From Xenorhabdus ishibashii (GTDB lineage: Bacteria > Pseudomonadota > Gammaproteobacteria > Enterobacterales > Enterobacteriaceae): a stretch of 64,000 nucleotides of DNA. Shown here one piece after another: positions 20,799 through 30,893 of the stretch. Position 1 is the stretch's first letter; each line of letters starts with the position of its first letter. Location: assembly GCF_002632755.1 (NCBI RefSeq), contig NZ_NJAK01000001.1:1178001-1242000 (forward strand), written 5' to 3'. Both the position numbers and the translations under genes were made by a program. The notes under the pieces are model-generated. The model was not told where the DNA came from. It ran no database searches and was given only the letters and a program-made list of their open reading frames with translations.

Positions 20799-21746
20799 CT
20801 AAGTCAGTAGCCACTGCATTAACGCCAGCTTGCATTGCAACCAAGATGGGCTGTAGCACAACGTTTCAGCTTCTGAACTGTCTATGGATAAAGCAGCCAT
20901 TAATTCTGGCAATAAATCCAATATCGGCAAACGTTCGTCCTGTCTTTCAGTCAATTTGATTATCCACTGCAAAACCTGCACCAATTCCGTTTTACCTTCT
21001 GGCAAGCCCGCCAGCCATGCTTCTTCTTGCTCCTGCCATTGCGTCAAAATTTCAGACAGAAGCACAGACAATGGCTGCTGCCATTCCAACTCTTTCGGTA
21101 ATTTTGGTAATGTTTTATGGGATAAACCATGAACAAGTGCATATCCCCGTGCAGCTTTACTTTTATTTGCTAAACGCAGGCCATTTTGTGATGCCAGTTT
21201 GTTTGCCAATGACAGAATATCGATGATATTTCCATTTTTTAGTTCCAGCTCAAATTCACAAATAGGTGATGTCTTATCTCCTGCATCTTTATTTCCAGAA
21301 AAAATAGTTCCTCTGTCCAGCACCACTTCAATTTCGCTTTCTCCATACGTCACAAGCCATTTTTCACGGTCAAAATCGGTGCTGAATAATTCAGTCAATT
21401 GTGTCTGCAAATATGCAAGATCGGTATTTTCAGGCCAGATATGGGCGGGGAACAGTGCCAGATCTAATTTAGGTTGATGCAAAGGGATATTGAATTCAGG
21501 GCGTTGGTGTAACCCACCTAGCACTTTACCCGCGGTTTTGATGGTCATCTCATAGTGCCCGTCAAACCCACGGATACGCAGCCCCATATCCCAGCGTCGC
21601 AATAGATTATCTGGCGTCTCAAAATAAATATTAGTCAGGTGTTGTGGTGAAGTGTAATCATGAGGAAACTGAAATAACTGCTGGCGCACTGCCGGTATAG
21701 CATCAGGCTTCACGGACAGTTTCAATTCTATCTCTACAGAACTCAT
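20799..21746 (-). CDS. ygiF: YgiF, CYTH inorganic triphosphatase with shortened CHAD domain
   Basis: YgiF hydrolyses inorganic triphosphate through its CYTH domain. The N terminus has the ExExK signature (EIELKLSV, residues 5-12) and the tunnel residues of the fold (LRIRGFDG, EFELELK, KSKAARGYAL), so the catalytic half looks intact. E. coli YgiF continues into a CHAD domain to about 433 residues; here the protein stops at 315, after LALMQWLLT, which aligns with the middle of the E. coli protein. No remnant of the missing part is visible in the 63 bp before glnE, so this is a clean shortening. Confidence 0.88.
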   Translation of the reverse strand: MSSVEIELKLSVKPDAIPAVRQQLFQFPHDYTSPQHLTNIYFETPDNLLRRWDMGLRIRGFDGHYEMTIKTAGKVLGGLHQRPEFNIPLHQPKLDLALFPAHIWPENTDLAYLQTQLTELFSTDFDREKWLVTYGESEIEVVLDRGTIFSGNKDAGDKTSPICEFELELKNGNIIDILSLANKLASQNGLRLANKSKAARGYALVHGLSHKTLPKLPKELEWQQPLSVLLSEILTQWQEQEEAWLAGLPEGKTELVQVLQWIIKLTERQDERLPILDLLPELMAALSIDSSEAETLCYSPSWLQCKLALMQWLLT

Positions 21747-22049
21747 ATTTTTTATTCCTCAATTAATACTACAGAATTTTTTCTTAATCCTGTTCACATT
21801 TTCTTGCCCAGAAGAAAAATTTTTCACAGAAGAGAAAAATAAACCACAATAGTGTGTTATCTCAACAAACATCACTTTCACTTCACCAAAAAAAACCGCA
21901 AAAGGCATGTATTCGGTCAGTTGATATAGCATTCATTCTGGTTTACTGATTGCACCAACAAACTTAACTCTTTACTATCCATTAGGTAGTTTAAATTACG
22001 ATTAATCCACACTTAATTGATCCATACACAGAGAACAGTTGAGCACAGC
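21747..22049. other. Divergent spacer between ygiF and ygiM
   Basis: This AT-rich 303-bp spacer must hold the promoters of both ygiF and ygiM. I see no coding frame, no clear paired -35/-10 boxes and no strong inverted repeat. Confidence 0.5.
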
Positions 22050-22670
22050 ATGCAAAAACTACATCGATTATTTATCTTGTTATTGAGTTTTACTCTTCCA
22101 TTATCCGTACATGCTGAAGAAAAACGCTATGTTTCCGATGAGTTATCAGCTTACATTCGTAGCGGCCCAAGCGTTAAAAACCGGATTATTGGTTCATTAA
22201 ATGCCGGCGAAGAAGTCACATTAATCAGCCCTAAATCAGATAATGGTTTCTTGCAAATTCAAGACAATAAAGGGCGCACAAGCTGGATACTCGCAAGTGA
22301 GCTCAGCGCCATTCCAAGCCTGAGTGAGCGTCTTCCTGCAATGGAACAAGAGATCAAAACACTGACTGAGAATCTGGCCACCATTGATGATAAGTGGAAT
22401 AAGCGTACCGCTGAATTACAGAACAAAGTGGCAAACAGCGATAAGATCATCAGTGATCTGAAAAAAGAGAATGTCCAGCTCCAGAATAAATTAATTGTGG
22501 CTGAAAAAAAGGTCGAAGTTGCCAATTTGCAGTTGGATGATAGACAAAGAGAGATCATCTTACAGTGGTTTGCTTATGGCGGTGGGGTTGCGGGGATTGG
22601 CCTGATTTTGGGGCTTATATTGCCACACATTATCCCTCGCCGGAAAAAGAAAGATCGTTGGATGAGCTGA
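22050..22670 (+). CDS. ygiM: YgiM, SH3-domain membrane-anchored protein
   Basis: YgiM is an envelope protein with a bacterial SH3 domain; its role is unknown. The start at MQKLHRLFILLL gives a signal peptide cleaved near VHAEE. The 206-residue product has an SH3-like domain (about residues 25-90, RYVSDELSAYIRSGPS), a coiled coil (about 95-165) and a C-terminal membrane helix (about 175-197) followed by a basic tail RRKKKDR. This layout is that of the TIGR04211 family. cca follows 15 bp downstream, as in E. coli. Confidence 0.92.
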   Translation: MQKLHRLFILLLSFTLPLSVHAEEKRYVSDELSAYIRSGPSVKNRIIGSLNAGEEVTLISPKSDNGFLQIQDNKGRTSWILASELSAIPSLSERLPAMEQEIKTLTENLATIDDKWNKRTAELQNKVANSDKIISDLKKENVQLQNKLIVAEKKVEVANLQLDDRQREIILQWFAYGGGVAGIGLILGLILPHIIPRRKKKDRWMS

Positions 22671-22685
22671 TTTAAGGAAACAAGA

Positions 22686-23843
22686 GTGAAAGTCTATTTG
22701 GTTGGCGGCGCAGTTCGCGATCAATTATTGGGTCTGCCCGTCACTGAACGGGACTGGGTTGTTGTTGGAAGCAATCCAAAGGAGCTGCTATCTCAGGGAT
22801 ATCAACAAGTTGGTAAGGATTTTCCTGTCTTCTTGCACCCCAAAACCCATGACGAGTATGCGCTGGCACGTACTGAAAGGAAATCAGGTCAGGGATATAC
22901 CGGTTTTACATGTTATACCGCCCCCGATGTAACGCTGGAAGAAGATCTGCTGCGCCGTGATTTAACGATCAACGCTATTGCACAAACTCGTGAAGGTGAA
23001 TTAATCGATCCTTATCATGGTGCCAATGATCTCAAAAATCGTATCTTGCGCCATGTTTCCCCTGCGTTTACAGAAGATCCATTACGTGTGCTGCGTTTGG
23101 CGCGTTTTGCTGCTCGCTTTGCCCATCTAGGCTTTTCAATTGCACCAGAGACGCAAGCGCTCATTACGGAGATGGTCGTAGATGGGGAATTGTCCTCATT
23201 AACTCCTGAGCGTGTTTGGCGAGAAACTGAAAAGGCTCTCACTTCACAATCACCACAAATCTACTTTCAGGTTTTGCGTGATTGTGGAGCATTGGCTGTA
23301 CTCTTTCCTGAGATCGATAACCTGTTTGGCGTTCCTCTGCTTGAATATGATGCAGGGCTGCATTCATTGCGGGTTTTACAAATATCCACCCAATTGAGCG
23401 AAGAGATAGACATTCGCTTCGCTTCACTATGTAGCCATGTCGAAATGATACCGCTGCAACAAATGTGCGAACGACTGCGCATTCCCAACTCGGCACGCGA
23501 TTTAGCCACGATTGTGACGCAATATCACCATTGGGTACATACCATAAAACAATTGCCTCCAGAAACCCTGCTAACCCTGTTTAATGCCGTGGATGCCTGG
23601 CGTAAACCGCAACGCATTGAACAACTACTTACCTGTAGCGAAGCAGACAACCGTGGATACCCAGGTGCAGAAACTTCACCCTACCCACAAGCCGATTATT
23701 TGCGAAAAGTATTTGCCATTGCCAGCCAAGTCAGTGTTCAGGAAGTGATTGCCCGTGGATTTCAGGGAGCTGAGATTCGCACAGAATTAGAACGTCAACG
23801 GCACATTGCCATCGCAGACTGGAAACAACAATCGATTGATTAA
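22686..23843 (+). CDS. cca: CCA-adding tRNA nucleotidyltransferase with degenerate HD domain
   Basis: Cca builds or repairs the CCA end of tRNAs. The GTG start (22686-22688) is used because [16 protein letters not shown] matches the family N terminus. The catalytic head is intact: GGAVRD, the ERDWVVVG carboxylates, [10 protein letters not shown] and the [14 protein letters not shown] neck. The C-terminal HD domain, which gives the E. coli enzyme phosphatase and cyclic phosphodiesterase activity, is damaged: E. coli has FATLCHDLGKG followed by a His-rich segment, while here the sequence is [10 protein letters not shown] and about 23 residues are missing. Total length is 385 residues against about 412. 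CCA addition should persist; the HD activities should not. Confidence 0.93.
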   Translation: MKVYLVGGAVRDQLLGLPVTERDWVVVGSNPKELLSQGYQQVGKDFPVFLHPKTHDEYALARTERKSGQGYTGFTCYTAPDVTLEEDLLRRDLTINAIAQTREGELIDPYHGANDLKNRILRHVSPAFTEDPLRVLRLARFAARFAHLGFSIAPETQALITEMVVDGELSSLTPERVWRETEKALTSQSPQIYFQVLRDCGALAVLFPEIDNLFGVPLLEYDAGLHSLRVLQISTQLSEEIDIRFASLCSHVEMIPLQQMCERLRIPNSARDLATIVTQYHHWVHTIKQLPPETLLTLFNAVDAWRKPQRIEQLLTCSEADNRGYPGAETSPYPQADYLRKVFAIASQVSVQEVIARGFQGAEIRTELERQRHIAIADWKQQSID

Positions 23844-23859
23844 GTTTATCAATCAATTT

Positions 23860-23896
23860 AGCGTCCCAGACTATTTATTAAACTGGGACGCTTTTT
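23860..23896 (+). terminator. Intrinsic terminator of cca
   Basis: The arms AGCGTCCCAG and CTGGGACGCT form a perfect 10-bp stem followed by TTTTTC. It starts 17 bp after the cca stop and just before the convergent folB stop. Confidence 0.9.
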
Positions 23897-23899
23897 CAA

Positions 23900-24253
23900 T
23901 TAGCGTGCATTTCTCTCAATCACTACACCTACGCTTTTTGCGTGTACAACCGCATCTGGTTTACTGACTTTAACCTTAACCCAAGGAGAGTGAAATTGGT
24001 TCAACAAGATACCGGCCACCTCTTCTGCGACCCGTTCGACCAGAGCAAAACGTTGGCTTGCCACATGATTAATAATCGCCTCACTAACCTTGGCATAATC
24101 CAGACAGTGTTCAACATTATCACTGGAAGAGGCTAGTTTGTTGTCCCATCCCATTTCGATATCGAACACTAATTTCTGTTTAATTGTTTGTTCCCAGTCA
24201 TAAACACCAATAGTGGTAATTACGGTTAATTCTTCAATAAATACGATATCCAT
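23900..24253 (-). CDS. folB: Dihydroneopterin aldolase
   Basis: FolB converts 7,8-dihydroneopterin to 6-hydroxymethyl-dihydropterin in folate synthesis. The start at [22 protein letters not shown] matches E. coli FolB; 22 further codons are open upstream, but none is supported by similarity. The 117-residue product has the tunnelling-fold motifs [29 protein letters not shown] and the late [12 protein letters not shown] with the catalytic Lys. In E. coli uppP/bacA separates cca from folB; here it is absent. It is divergent from plsY. Confidence 0.95.
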   Translation of the reverse strand: MDIVFIEELTVITTIGVYDWEQTIKQKLVFDIEMGWDNKLASSSDNVEHCLDYAKVSEAIINHVASQRFALVERVAEEVAGILLNQFHSPWVKVKVSKPDAVVHAKSVGVVIERNAR

Positions 24254-24362
24254 CACGACCTTTTCCCCATTTTTCAGTTCGCCAGATACCACTTCCGACG
24301 AAATGTGCGTATTATCCATTGTTAGACTTAAGAAAACGACCCTTATTCATTGGAGATATCTT

Positions 24363-25022
24363 ATGAGTGCAATCGCGCTTGGCATGATCATCTTCGCGTA
24401 CTTATGTGGCTCTATATCCAGCGCGATATTGATCTGCCGCTTGGCAGGACTTCCCGATCCCCGTCAGCATGGTTCCGGCAATCCTGGGGCAACAAATGTA
24501 CTGCGCATTGGTGGTAAATGGGCTGCATTAGCAGTGCTGGTTTGCGATGTCCTAAAAGGACTAATACCAGTTTGGTTGGCATACAAACTCAACATTTCCC
24601 CATTTTATTTAGGTATTACCGCCATTGCTGCCTGTCTGGGACATATTTATCCTGTCTTCTTCCATTTCAAGGGAGGAAAAGGCGTTGCAACTGCTTTTGG
24701 TGCCATTTCTGCCATCGGTTGGGATCTGATGGGGCTTATCTCAGGGACATGGATGCTAACTGTGCTGTTAAGCGGCTACTCCTCATTGGGTGCCATCGTC
24801 AGTGCATTAATTGCACCTTTCTACGTCTGGTGGTTCAAACCTGAATTCACGTTTCCTGTTGCCATGCTGTCATGTCTGGTACTTGTACGTCATCACGATA
24901 ATATTCAACGCCTATGGCGAGGACAAGAAAGCCGTATCTGGCAAAAATTGAAAAAGAAACAGGAAATGACCGATAAAGAGAAAATTCAAGTCGCTAAAGA
25001 GCAAGAGCAGCAAGAGGATTGA
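24363..25022 (+). CDS. plsY: Glycerol-3-phosphate acyltransferase PlsY
   Basis: PlsY (YgiH) acylates glycerol 3-phosphate from acyl-phosphate in the inner membrane. The start is [14 protein letters not shown]. The 219-residue protein has five hydrophobic helices and the three cytoplasmic family motifs: [12 protein letters not shown] (about residue 36), [13 protein letters not shown] (about 102) and [14 protein letters not shown] near the end. The Lys/Glu-rich tail after residue 197 is longer than the core fold needs. It is divergent from folB, as in E. coli. Confidence 0.95.
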   Translation: MSAIALGMIIFAYLCGSISSAILICRLAGLPDPRQHGSGNPGATNVLRIGGKWAALAVLVCDVLKGLIPVWLAYKLNISPFYLGITAIAACLGHIYPVFFHFKGGKGVATAFGAISAIGWDLMGLISGTWMLTVLLSGYSSLGAIVSALIAPFYVWWFKPEFTFPVAMLSCLVLVRHHDNIQRLWRGQESRIWQKLKKKQEMTDKEKIQVAKEQEQQED

Positions 25023-25097
25023 CGTAGAGAAAGCCTATGAATAATGAAAAGGCTGAGTAGCAAATAGCACTCAGCCCATATCAAGCAACGTTTTTTA

Positions 25098-26135
25098 TCA
25101 TTTTTGCAAAGCAGGAAGATCCGCTAGCGGCCAACGCGCTTTCACCGTTACGCCTAATTCACCGGCAGTACCGCCTTGCAAACGGATCATACCAGCCAGC
25201 GCGATCATTGCTCCATTATCAGTACAGAACTCAGGTCGAGCGTAGAAGGCTTCGCCTCCCAGCTTTTCCATCATTACCTGCATTTTGGTACGCAATGTTC
25301 GGTTTGCACTTACTCCACCGGCCATCACCAGACGTTTGAATCCAGTCTGTACCAACGCTCGTTTACACTTAATTGCCAAAGTATCCACGACTGCATCTTC
25401 AAATGCACGGGCAATATCTGCCTTGGTTTGTTCATCCTCAGCCATATCGTGACCATGAATGTTATCGCGGATCGTATTAGCTGCGAACGTTTTCAGGCCA
25501 GAGAAACTGAAATCCAAACCCGGACGGTCTGTCATCGGACGCGGGAAGACAAAACGTCCTGCCTTACCTTGCTGTGCCATACGGGCAAGTACTGGCCCAC
25601 CTGGGTAATCTAACCCAAGCAGTTTTGCTGTTTTATCAAAAGCCTCGCCAGCGGCATCGTCAATAGATTCACCCAACAGTTTATATTCACCGATACCCGT
25701 CACACTTATAAGCTGGGTATGACCACCTGAAACCAATAAGGCAACAAAAGGAAACTCAGGGCTGTTTTCTTCCAGCATCGGTGCCAGTAAATGGCCTTCC
25801 ATATGATGCACGGGAATAGCGGGAACATCCCACGCGAATGCCAGTGAGCGCCCAATCGTTGCCCCAACCAGCAATGCACCAACCAATCCCGGCCCTGCGG
25901 TGTAAGCAACTGCATCAATATCTTTACTCGTCAGACCCGCTTCCTTCAAAGCTGCCTGAATCAAAGGAACCGTTTTACGAATGTGATCACGGGACGCCAG
26001 TTCAGGCACAACGCCGCCATAATCAGCATGCAGCTTGACCTGACTGTATAATTGATTGGCTAGCAGACCGGTTTTGTCGTCATAAATTGCGATTCCGGTT
26101 TCATCGCAGGACGTTTCTATACCTAAAACTCGCAT
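25098..26135 (-). CDS. tsaD: TsaD, tRNA threonylcarbamoyltransferase
   Basis: TsaD transfers threonylcarbamoyl to A37 of ANN-decoding tRNAs, working with TsaB and TsaE. The 345-residue protein has the ASKHA nucleotide motif [10 protein letters not shown] at the start, the metal ligands in HHMEGH (about residue 108), [10 protein letters not shown], and the late CTDNGAMIA. Length is normal. It is divergent from rpsU, as in almost all enterobacteria, with about 405 bp between. Confidence 0.97.
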   Translation of the reverse strand: MRVLGIETSCDETGIAIYDDKTGLLANQLYSQVKLHADYGGVVPELASRDHIRKTVPLIQAALKEAGLTSKDIDAVAYTAGPGLVGALLVGATIGRSLAFAWDVPAIPVHHMEGHLLAPMLEENSPEFPFVALLVSGGHTQLISVTGIGEYKLLGESIDDAAGEAFDKTAKLLGLDYPGGPVLARMAQQGKAGRFVFPRPMTDRPGLDFSFSGLKTFAANTIRDNIHGHDMAEDEQTKADIARAFEDAVVDTLAIKCKRALVQTGFKRLVMAGGVSANRTLRTKMQVMMEKLGGEAFYARPEFCTDNGAMIALAGMIRLQGGTAGELGVTVKARWPLADLPALQK

Positions 26136-26757
<622 letters not shown>

Positions 26758-26810
26758 TCTTCGCGGTCAGTCCGCTTAGTGATTGTATTAACAAACTACT
26801 GCAGTTAAAG

Positions 26811-26837
26811 GCCGTGCTTTCCCAAAGGAAGCGCGGC
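26811..26837 (+). terminator. Hairpin between rpsU and dnaG
   Basis: The arms GCCGTGCTTTCC and GGAAGCGCGGC pair with one G-U and one bulge around an AAA-containing loop, followed by TTATTCTCG. In E. coli a partial terminator at this place lowers dnaG expression relative to rpsU; the position and fold suggest the same here. Confidence 0.6.
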
Positions 26838-26871
26838 TTATTCTCGTTCATCAACAGGCGAAAAAGGGCTT

Positions 26872-28620
26872 ATGGCTGGACGAATTCCACGCGCATTTAT
26901 CAATGACTTATTAGCAAGAACCGATATCATTGATTTGATCGATGTTAGGGTGCCTTTGAAAAAAAAAGGTAAAAACCATCAAGCGTGTTGTCCTTTCCAT
27001 AACGAAAAAACCCCTTCATTCACTGTTAATGGTGATAAGCAGTTTTACCATTGCTTCGGTTGCGGAGCGCATGGCAATGTCATTGATTTTTTAATGAATT
27101 ATGACAGGCTGGACTTTGTCGAATCCATCGAAGAACTGGCAGCAATGCATGGTCTGGAAGTTCCCTACGAAGCAGGTTCCGGCAACAGTCAAATCGAGCG
27201 TCACCAAAGGCAAAACCTTTACCAGCTAATGGAGAAACTCAATAGCTTCTATCAGCATTCACTAAATACTTCCAGCGCCCAATCAGCCCGACAATATTTA
27301 GCTCAACGTGGACTTAGTGAAGAGATTATCCAACGTTTCGCCATTGGTTTTGCGCCTGCGGGATGGGATAACGTCTTAAAACGGTTTGCCCATAATGCGG
27401 AAGATCGTAAACAGCTAAACGATGCCGGAATGCTGGTCACAAACGACAATGGCCGCACTTATGATCGTTTCCGCGAGCGGGTGATGTTTCCCATTCGTGA
27501 TCGTCGTGGTCGGGTAATTGCTTTCGGCGGTCGAGTGCTGGGAGATGCGCTTCCCAAGTACCTGAACTCACCGGAAACAGAAATTTTTCATAAAGGGCGC
27601 CAGTTATATGGCCTTTATGAAGCACAGCAAAGCCACAGTACCCTGACAAGGCTATTGGTGGTTGAAGGTTATATGGATGTTGTTGCGCTAGCCCAATTTG
27701 GTATTGATTATGCCGTAGCTTCGCTGGGAACATCCACGACAGCCGAACACGTTCAGTTACTTTTCAGGACAATCGATAATGTTATCTGCTGTTACGATGG
27801 TGACCGAGCAGGTCGTGATGCCGCATGGCGTACATTGGAAACGGCGCTGCCTTATCTAAATGATGGTCGGCAATTACGTTTTATGTTCTTGCCTGATGGC
27901 GAAGATCCTGATTCATTGATTCGCAAAGAAGGACAGGAAGCATTCGAGCAGCGAATGGAAAAAGCATTAACCTTATCTGCATTTTTGTTTGAATCACTCT
28001 TGCCGCAGGTTGATTTAAGTAATCCAGAAGGAGCGACTAAGCTCAGTTCACTAGCTATGCCACTGATCAGTCAAATCCCAGGAGAAACACTGCGACTCTA
28101 TCTGCTTAAAGAGCTTGGAAACCTGTTAGGTACTCCTGAGACAACACAATTGGAACGATTTTTGGCGAAACTTGTCAAAAAAGATACCAATACTTATCAG
28201 GCGCTAAAACTGAAACCAACAACAATGCGCATACTGATCGCATTGTTGGTACAGAATCCGCATTTAGCGACATTAGTTCCCCCGTTACAGGGAATGTTTC
28301 CTACTCAGATAGCAGGACTGCCATTATTCATAGAGCTTGTCGACACATGTCTTGCCCAACCGGGCTTAACCACCGGACAACTGTTGGAGCAATATCGCGA
28401 TAATAAGTACGCTAAACAGCTTGAAAAACTCGCTGCATGGAACGATATACAGATAGAAGAGATTGCTGAAAAAACTTTTAGCGATGCACTGAGCCATCTT
28501 TTTGCGTCAGCACTTGATGAACGTTTTAATTTTCTAATGGCTAAAGAGAGAACGGAAGGCCTAACACCAGAAGAGCGCGAAGAAGTTCGACTAATTACAG
28601 TATCTGGTGCGAGGAAATAA
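26872..28620 (+). CDS. dnaG: DNA primase
   Basis: DnaG makes RNA primers for replication. The 582-residue protein has the CHC2 zinc motif (CCPFHNEKTPSF and HCFGCGAHG, residues 39-65), the RNA polymerase domain, the TOPRIM acidic residues in VVEGYMDVVAL (about residue 263) and CYDGDRAGRDA (about 307), and a C-terminal helicase-binding domain. It starts MAGRIPRAFINDLL as in E. coli. The 365-bp spacer to rpoD is longer than I recall for E. coli and contains an inserted repeat element. Confidence 0.97.
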   Translation: MAGRIPRAFINDLLARTDIIDLIDVRVPLKKKGKNHQACCPFHNEKTPSFTVNGDKQFYHCFGCGAHGNVIDFLMNYDRLDFVESIEELAAMHGLEVPYEAGSGNSQIERHQRQNLYQLMEKLNSFYQHSLNTSSAQSARQYLAQRGLSEEIIQRFAIGFAPAGWDNVLKRFAHNAEDRKQLNDAGMLVTNDNGRTYDRFRERVMFPIRDRRGRVIAFGGRVLGDALPKYLNSPETEIFHKGRQLYGLYEAQQSHSTLTRLLVVEGYMDVVALAQFGIDYAVASLGTSTTAEHVQLLFRTIDNVICCYDGDRAGRDAAWRTLETALPYLNDGRQLRFMFLPDGEDPDSLIRKEGQEAFEQRMEKALTLSAFLFESLLPQVDLSNPEGATKLSSLAMPLISQIPGETLRLYLLKELGNLLGTPETTQLERFLAKLVKKDTNTYQALKLKPTTMRILIALLVQNPHLATLVPPLQGMFPTQIAGLPLFIELVDTCLAQPGLTTGQLLEQYRDNKYAKQLEKLAAWNDIQIEEIAEKTFSDALSHLFASALDERFNFLMAKERTEGLTPEEREEVRLITVSGARK

Positions 28621-28624
28621 GAAT

Positions 28625-28791
28625 CTGTCTCAGCAAAGCTATATCACTTCAAGATTATATTAACTTGGAGGTTATACTATTTGGCTTACTTATATAGGTT
28701 TATTTCCCTCATATGGTTTGCTGAAACTATTGTCGATAAAATTATTATTGATAAAACCATTGCTCAATAAAAATATAGCTTGGTGAGACAG
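28625..28791. repeat. 167-bp MITE-like element with imperfect 20-bp terminal inverted repeats
   Basis: The left end CTGTCTCAGCAAAGCTATAT and the right end, whose reverse complement is CTGTCTCACCAAGCTATAT, match over about 20 bp with one mismatch and one indel. The interior is AT-rich and has no coding frame. The element starts four bases after the dnaG stop. Removing it would leave a dnaG-rpoD spacer of about 198 bp. No target-site duplication is obvious, so the mobile nature is inferred from the termini only. Confidence 0.55.
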
Positions 28792-28870
28792 GTTTTAAAC
28801 CAAAACCTAAAATCACAGATATAGAATTCACGGCTTAGATGCCGCATTAGGTAGGGCAGGTAACCCTACA

Positions 28871-28897
28871 ATTGCCGCAATTGAGGGCAGCGGCAAT
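28871..28897 (+). other. Hairpin in the rpoD leader
   Basis: The arms ATTGCCGC and GCGGCAAT pair perfectly around an 11-base loop about 90 bp before the rpoD start. A shorter hairpin (GTAGGG/CCCTAC) precedes it. These may be the mRNA processing region known between dnaG and rpoD in E. coli; no T run follows, so they are not terminators. Confidence 0.45.
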
Positions 28898-28985
28898 ATC
28901 ATGAAAACGCCCCTAAATATTATTGTTGGCATATTTGTTTCGCCGACCGACACCAACCAATACTCTGAAGTGTGGATACCGTCTT

Positions 28986-30839
28986 ATGGAGCAAAACCCG
29001 CAGTCACAGCTAAAGCTACTTGTCACCAGAGGTAAGGAGCAAGGCTATCTGACCTATGCTGAGGTCAATGACCATCTGCCGGAAGATATCGTCGATTCTG
29101 ATCAGATAGAAGATATCATCCAAATGATCAATGACATGGGCATCCAGGTAATGGAAGAAGCACCTGATGCCGATGATCTCATGTTGGCAGAAAACACAAA
29201 CGACACAGATGAAGACGCAGTGGAAGCGGCTGCGCAAGTGCTATCTAGTGTTGAGTCAGAAATCGGTCGTACCACCGATCCGGTTCGCATGTACATGCGC
29301 GAAATGGGTACGGTTGAACTCTTGACTCGTGAAGGTGAGATTGACATTGCAAAGCGCATTGAAGATGGCATCAACCAAGTGCAGTGCTCCGTTGCTGAAT
29401 ACCCTGAAGCGATTACTTACCTACTGGAACAGTACGACCGTGTTGAATCCGGCGAGAGTCGTCTGTCCGATTTGATCACAGGTTTCGTTGATCCTAACGC
29501 AGAAGAAGACCTTGCCCCAACCGCCACTCACGTTGGTTCAGAACTTCCTCAGGAAGAATTGGACAACGATGATGATGACGATGAAGAAGAAGATAGTGAT
29601 GATGATGCTGATAGCGAAGAGGATAACAGCATCGATCCGGAACTCGCTCGCCAGAAATTTTCGGATCTGCGTGAACAGCATGAACTGACTCGTCAGGCGA
29701 TTAAGACATACGGTCGTAGTCATCCTAATTCCGCAGCAGAAATCTTAACGTTATCTGAAGTATTTAAACAATTCCGCCTGGTACCAAAGCAGTTTGATCA
29801 TCTGGTTAACAACATGCGTTCCATGATGGATCGCGTACGTCTTCAAGAGCGTCAAATCATGAAGATGTGTGTTGAACAGTGCAAAATGCCGAAGAAAATC
29901 TTCATCACGCTATTCTCTGGCAATGAGACCACTGATACATGGTTCACCGCTGCAAAAGCAATGAACAAGCCATGGTCTGATAAATTGCTGGAAGTTGAAG
30001 AAGAAATTATGCGTAGCTTGCAAAAGTTACGCCAGATCGAAGAAGAGACAGGTCTGACTATTGAACAGGTCAAAGACATCAACCGTCGCATGTCAATTGG
30101 TGAAGCGAAAGCTCGCCGTGCGAAAAAAGAGATGGTTGAGGCCAACCTGCGTCTGGTTATTTCGATTGCGAAGAAATATACCAACCGCGGTCTGCAATTC
30201 CTCGATTTGATCCAGGAAGGTAATATCGGTTTGATGAAAGCGGTTGATAAATTTGAATACCGTCGTGGTTACAAATTCTCAACTTACGCGACATGGTGGA
30301 TCCGTCAGGCGATCACACGTTCTATCGCAGATCAGGCACGTACTATCCGTATCCCAGTGCATATGATTGAGACCATCAACAAACTCAATCGTATTTCCCG
30401 CCAGATGTTGCAGGAAATGGGCCGCGAACCTTCACCGGAAGAGCTGGCAGAACGTATGATGATGCCTGAAGACAAGATCCGCAAGGTACTGAAAATTGCC
30501 AAAGAGCCAATCTCCATGGAAACGCCTGTGGGTGATGATGAAGATTCACATCTGGGCGATTTCATCGAGGATACCACTCTCGAACTGCCGCTGGATTCAG
30601 CAACGTCAGAAAGCCTGCGCGCAGCAACTCACGATGTGCTGGCAGGTTTGACTGCACGTGAAGCGAAAGTTCTGCGTATGCGTTTTGGTATCGATATGAA
30701 TACTGACCATACCCTGGAAGAAGTGGGTAAACAATTTGATGTAACCCGCGAACGTATTCGTCAGATCGAAGCAAAAGCACTACGTAAACTACGCCACCCG
30801 AGCCGTTCTGAAGTACTACGTAGTTTCCTTGATGACTAA
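28986..30839 (+). CDS. rpoD: RNA polymerase sigma-70
   Basis: RpoD is the housekeeping sigma factor. I chose the start at [20 protein letters not shown], which matches E. coli; 21 codons upstream are open but unlike any RpoD. The 617-residue protein shows region 1.1 at the N terminus, a very acidic insert (about residues 190-215) in the non-conserved region, region 2 with [16 protein letters not shown] (about 435) and region 4.2 with [20 protein letters not shown] near the end. It closes the rpsU-dnaG-rpoD operon. Confidence 0.98.
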   Translation: MEQNPQSQLKLLVTRGKEQGYLTYAEVNDHLPEDIVDSDQIEDIIQMINDMGIQVMEEAPDADDLMLAENTNDTDEDAVEAAAQVLSSVESEIGRTTDPVRMYMREMGTVELLTREGEIDIAKRIEDGINQVQCSVAEYPEAITYLLEQYDRVESGESRLSDLITGFVDPNAEEDLAPTATHVGSELPQEELDNDDDDDEEEDSDDDADSEEDNSIDPELARQKFSDLREQHELTRQAIKTYGRSHPNSAAEILTLSEVFKQFRLVPKQFDHLVNNMRSMMDRVRLQERQIMKMCVEQCKMPKKIFITLFSGNETTDTWFTAAKAMNKPWSDKLLEVEEEIMRSLQKLRQIEEETGLTIEQVKDINRRMSIGEAKARRAKKEMVEANLRLVISIAKKYTNRGLQFLDLIQEGNIGLMKAVDKFEYRRGYKFSTYATWWIRQAITRSIADQARTIRIPVHMIETINKLNRISRQMLQEMGREPSPEELAERMMMPEDKIRKVLKIAKEPISMETPVGDDEDSHLGDFIEDTTLELPLDSATSESLRAATHDVLAGLTAREAKVLRMRFGIDMNTDHTLEEVGKQFDVTRERIRQIEAKALRKLRHPSRSEVLRSFLDD

Positions 30840-30863
30840 TCAACGAGTTTGCTAATAAACCTG

Positions 30864-30892
30864 AAAGCGTCTGTTTTTGCAGGCGCTTTTTT
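30864..30892 (+). terminator. Intrinsic terminator of the rpoD operon
   Basis: The arms AAAGCGTCTG and CAGGCGCTTT pair with one G-U around a 6-base loop and run into a T tract. It begins 25 bp after the rpoD stop. Confidence 0.9.
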
Positions 30893-30893
30893 A

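Noticed and set aside
25176..25613. Plus-strand frame of 145 codons opposite tsaD
   Set aside because: Shadow of a universally conserved gene with no start signals.
29488..29723. Frames on both strands in the acidic stretch of rpoD
   Set aside because: They arise from the repetitive GAT/GAA codons of the acidic insert and are not genes.
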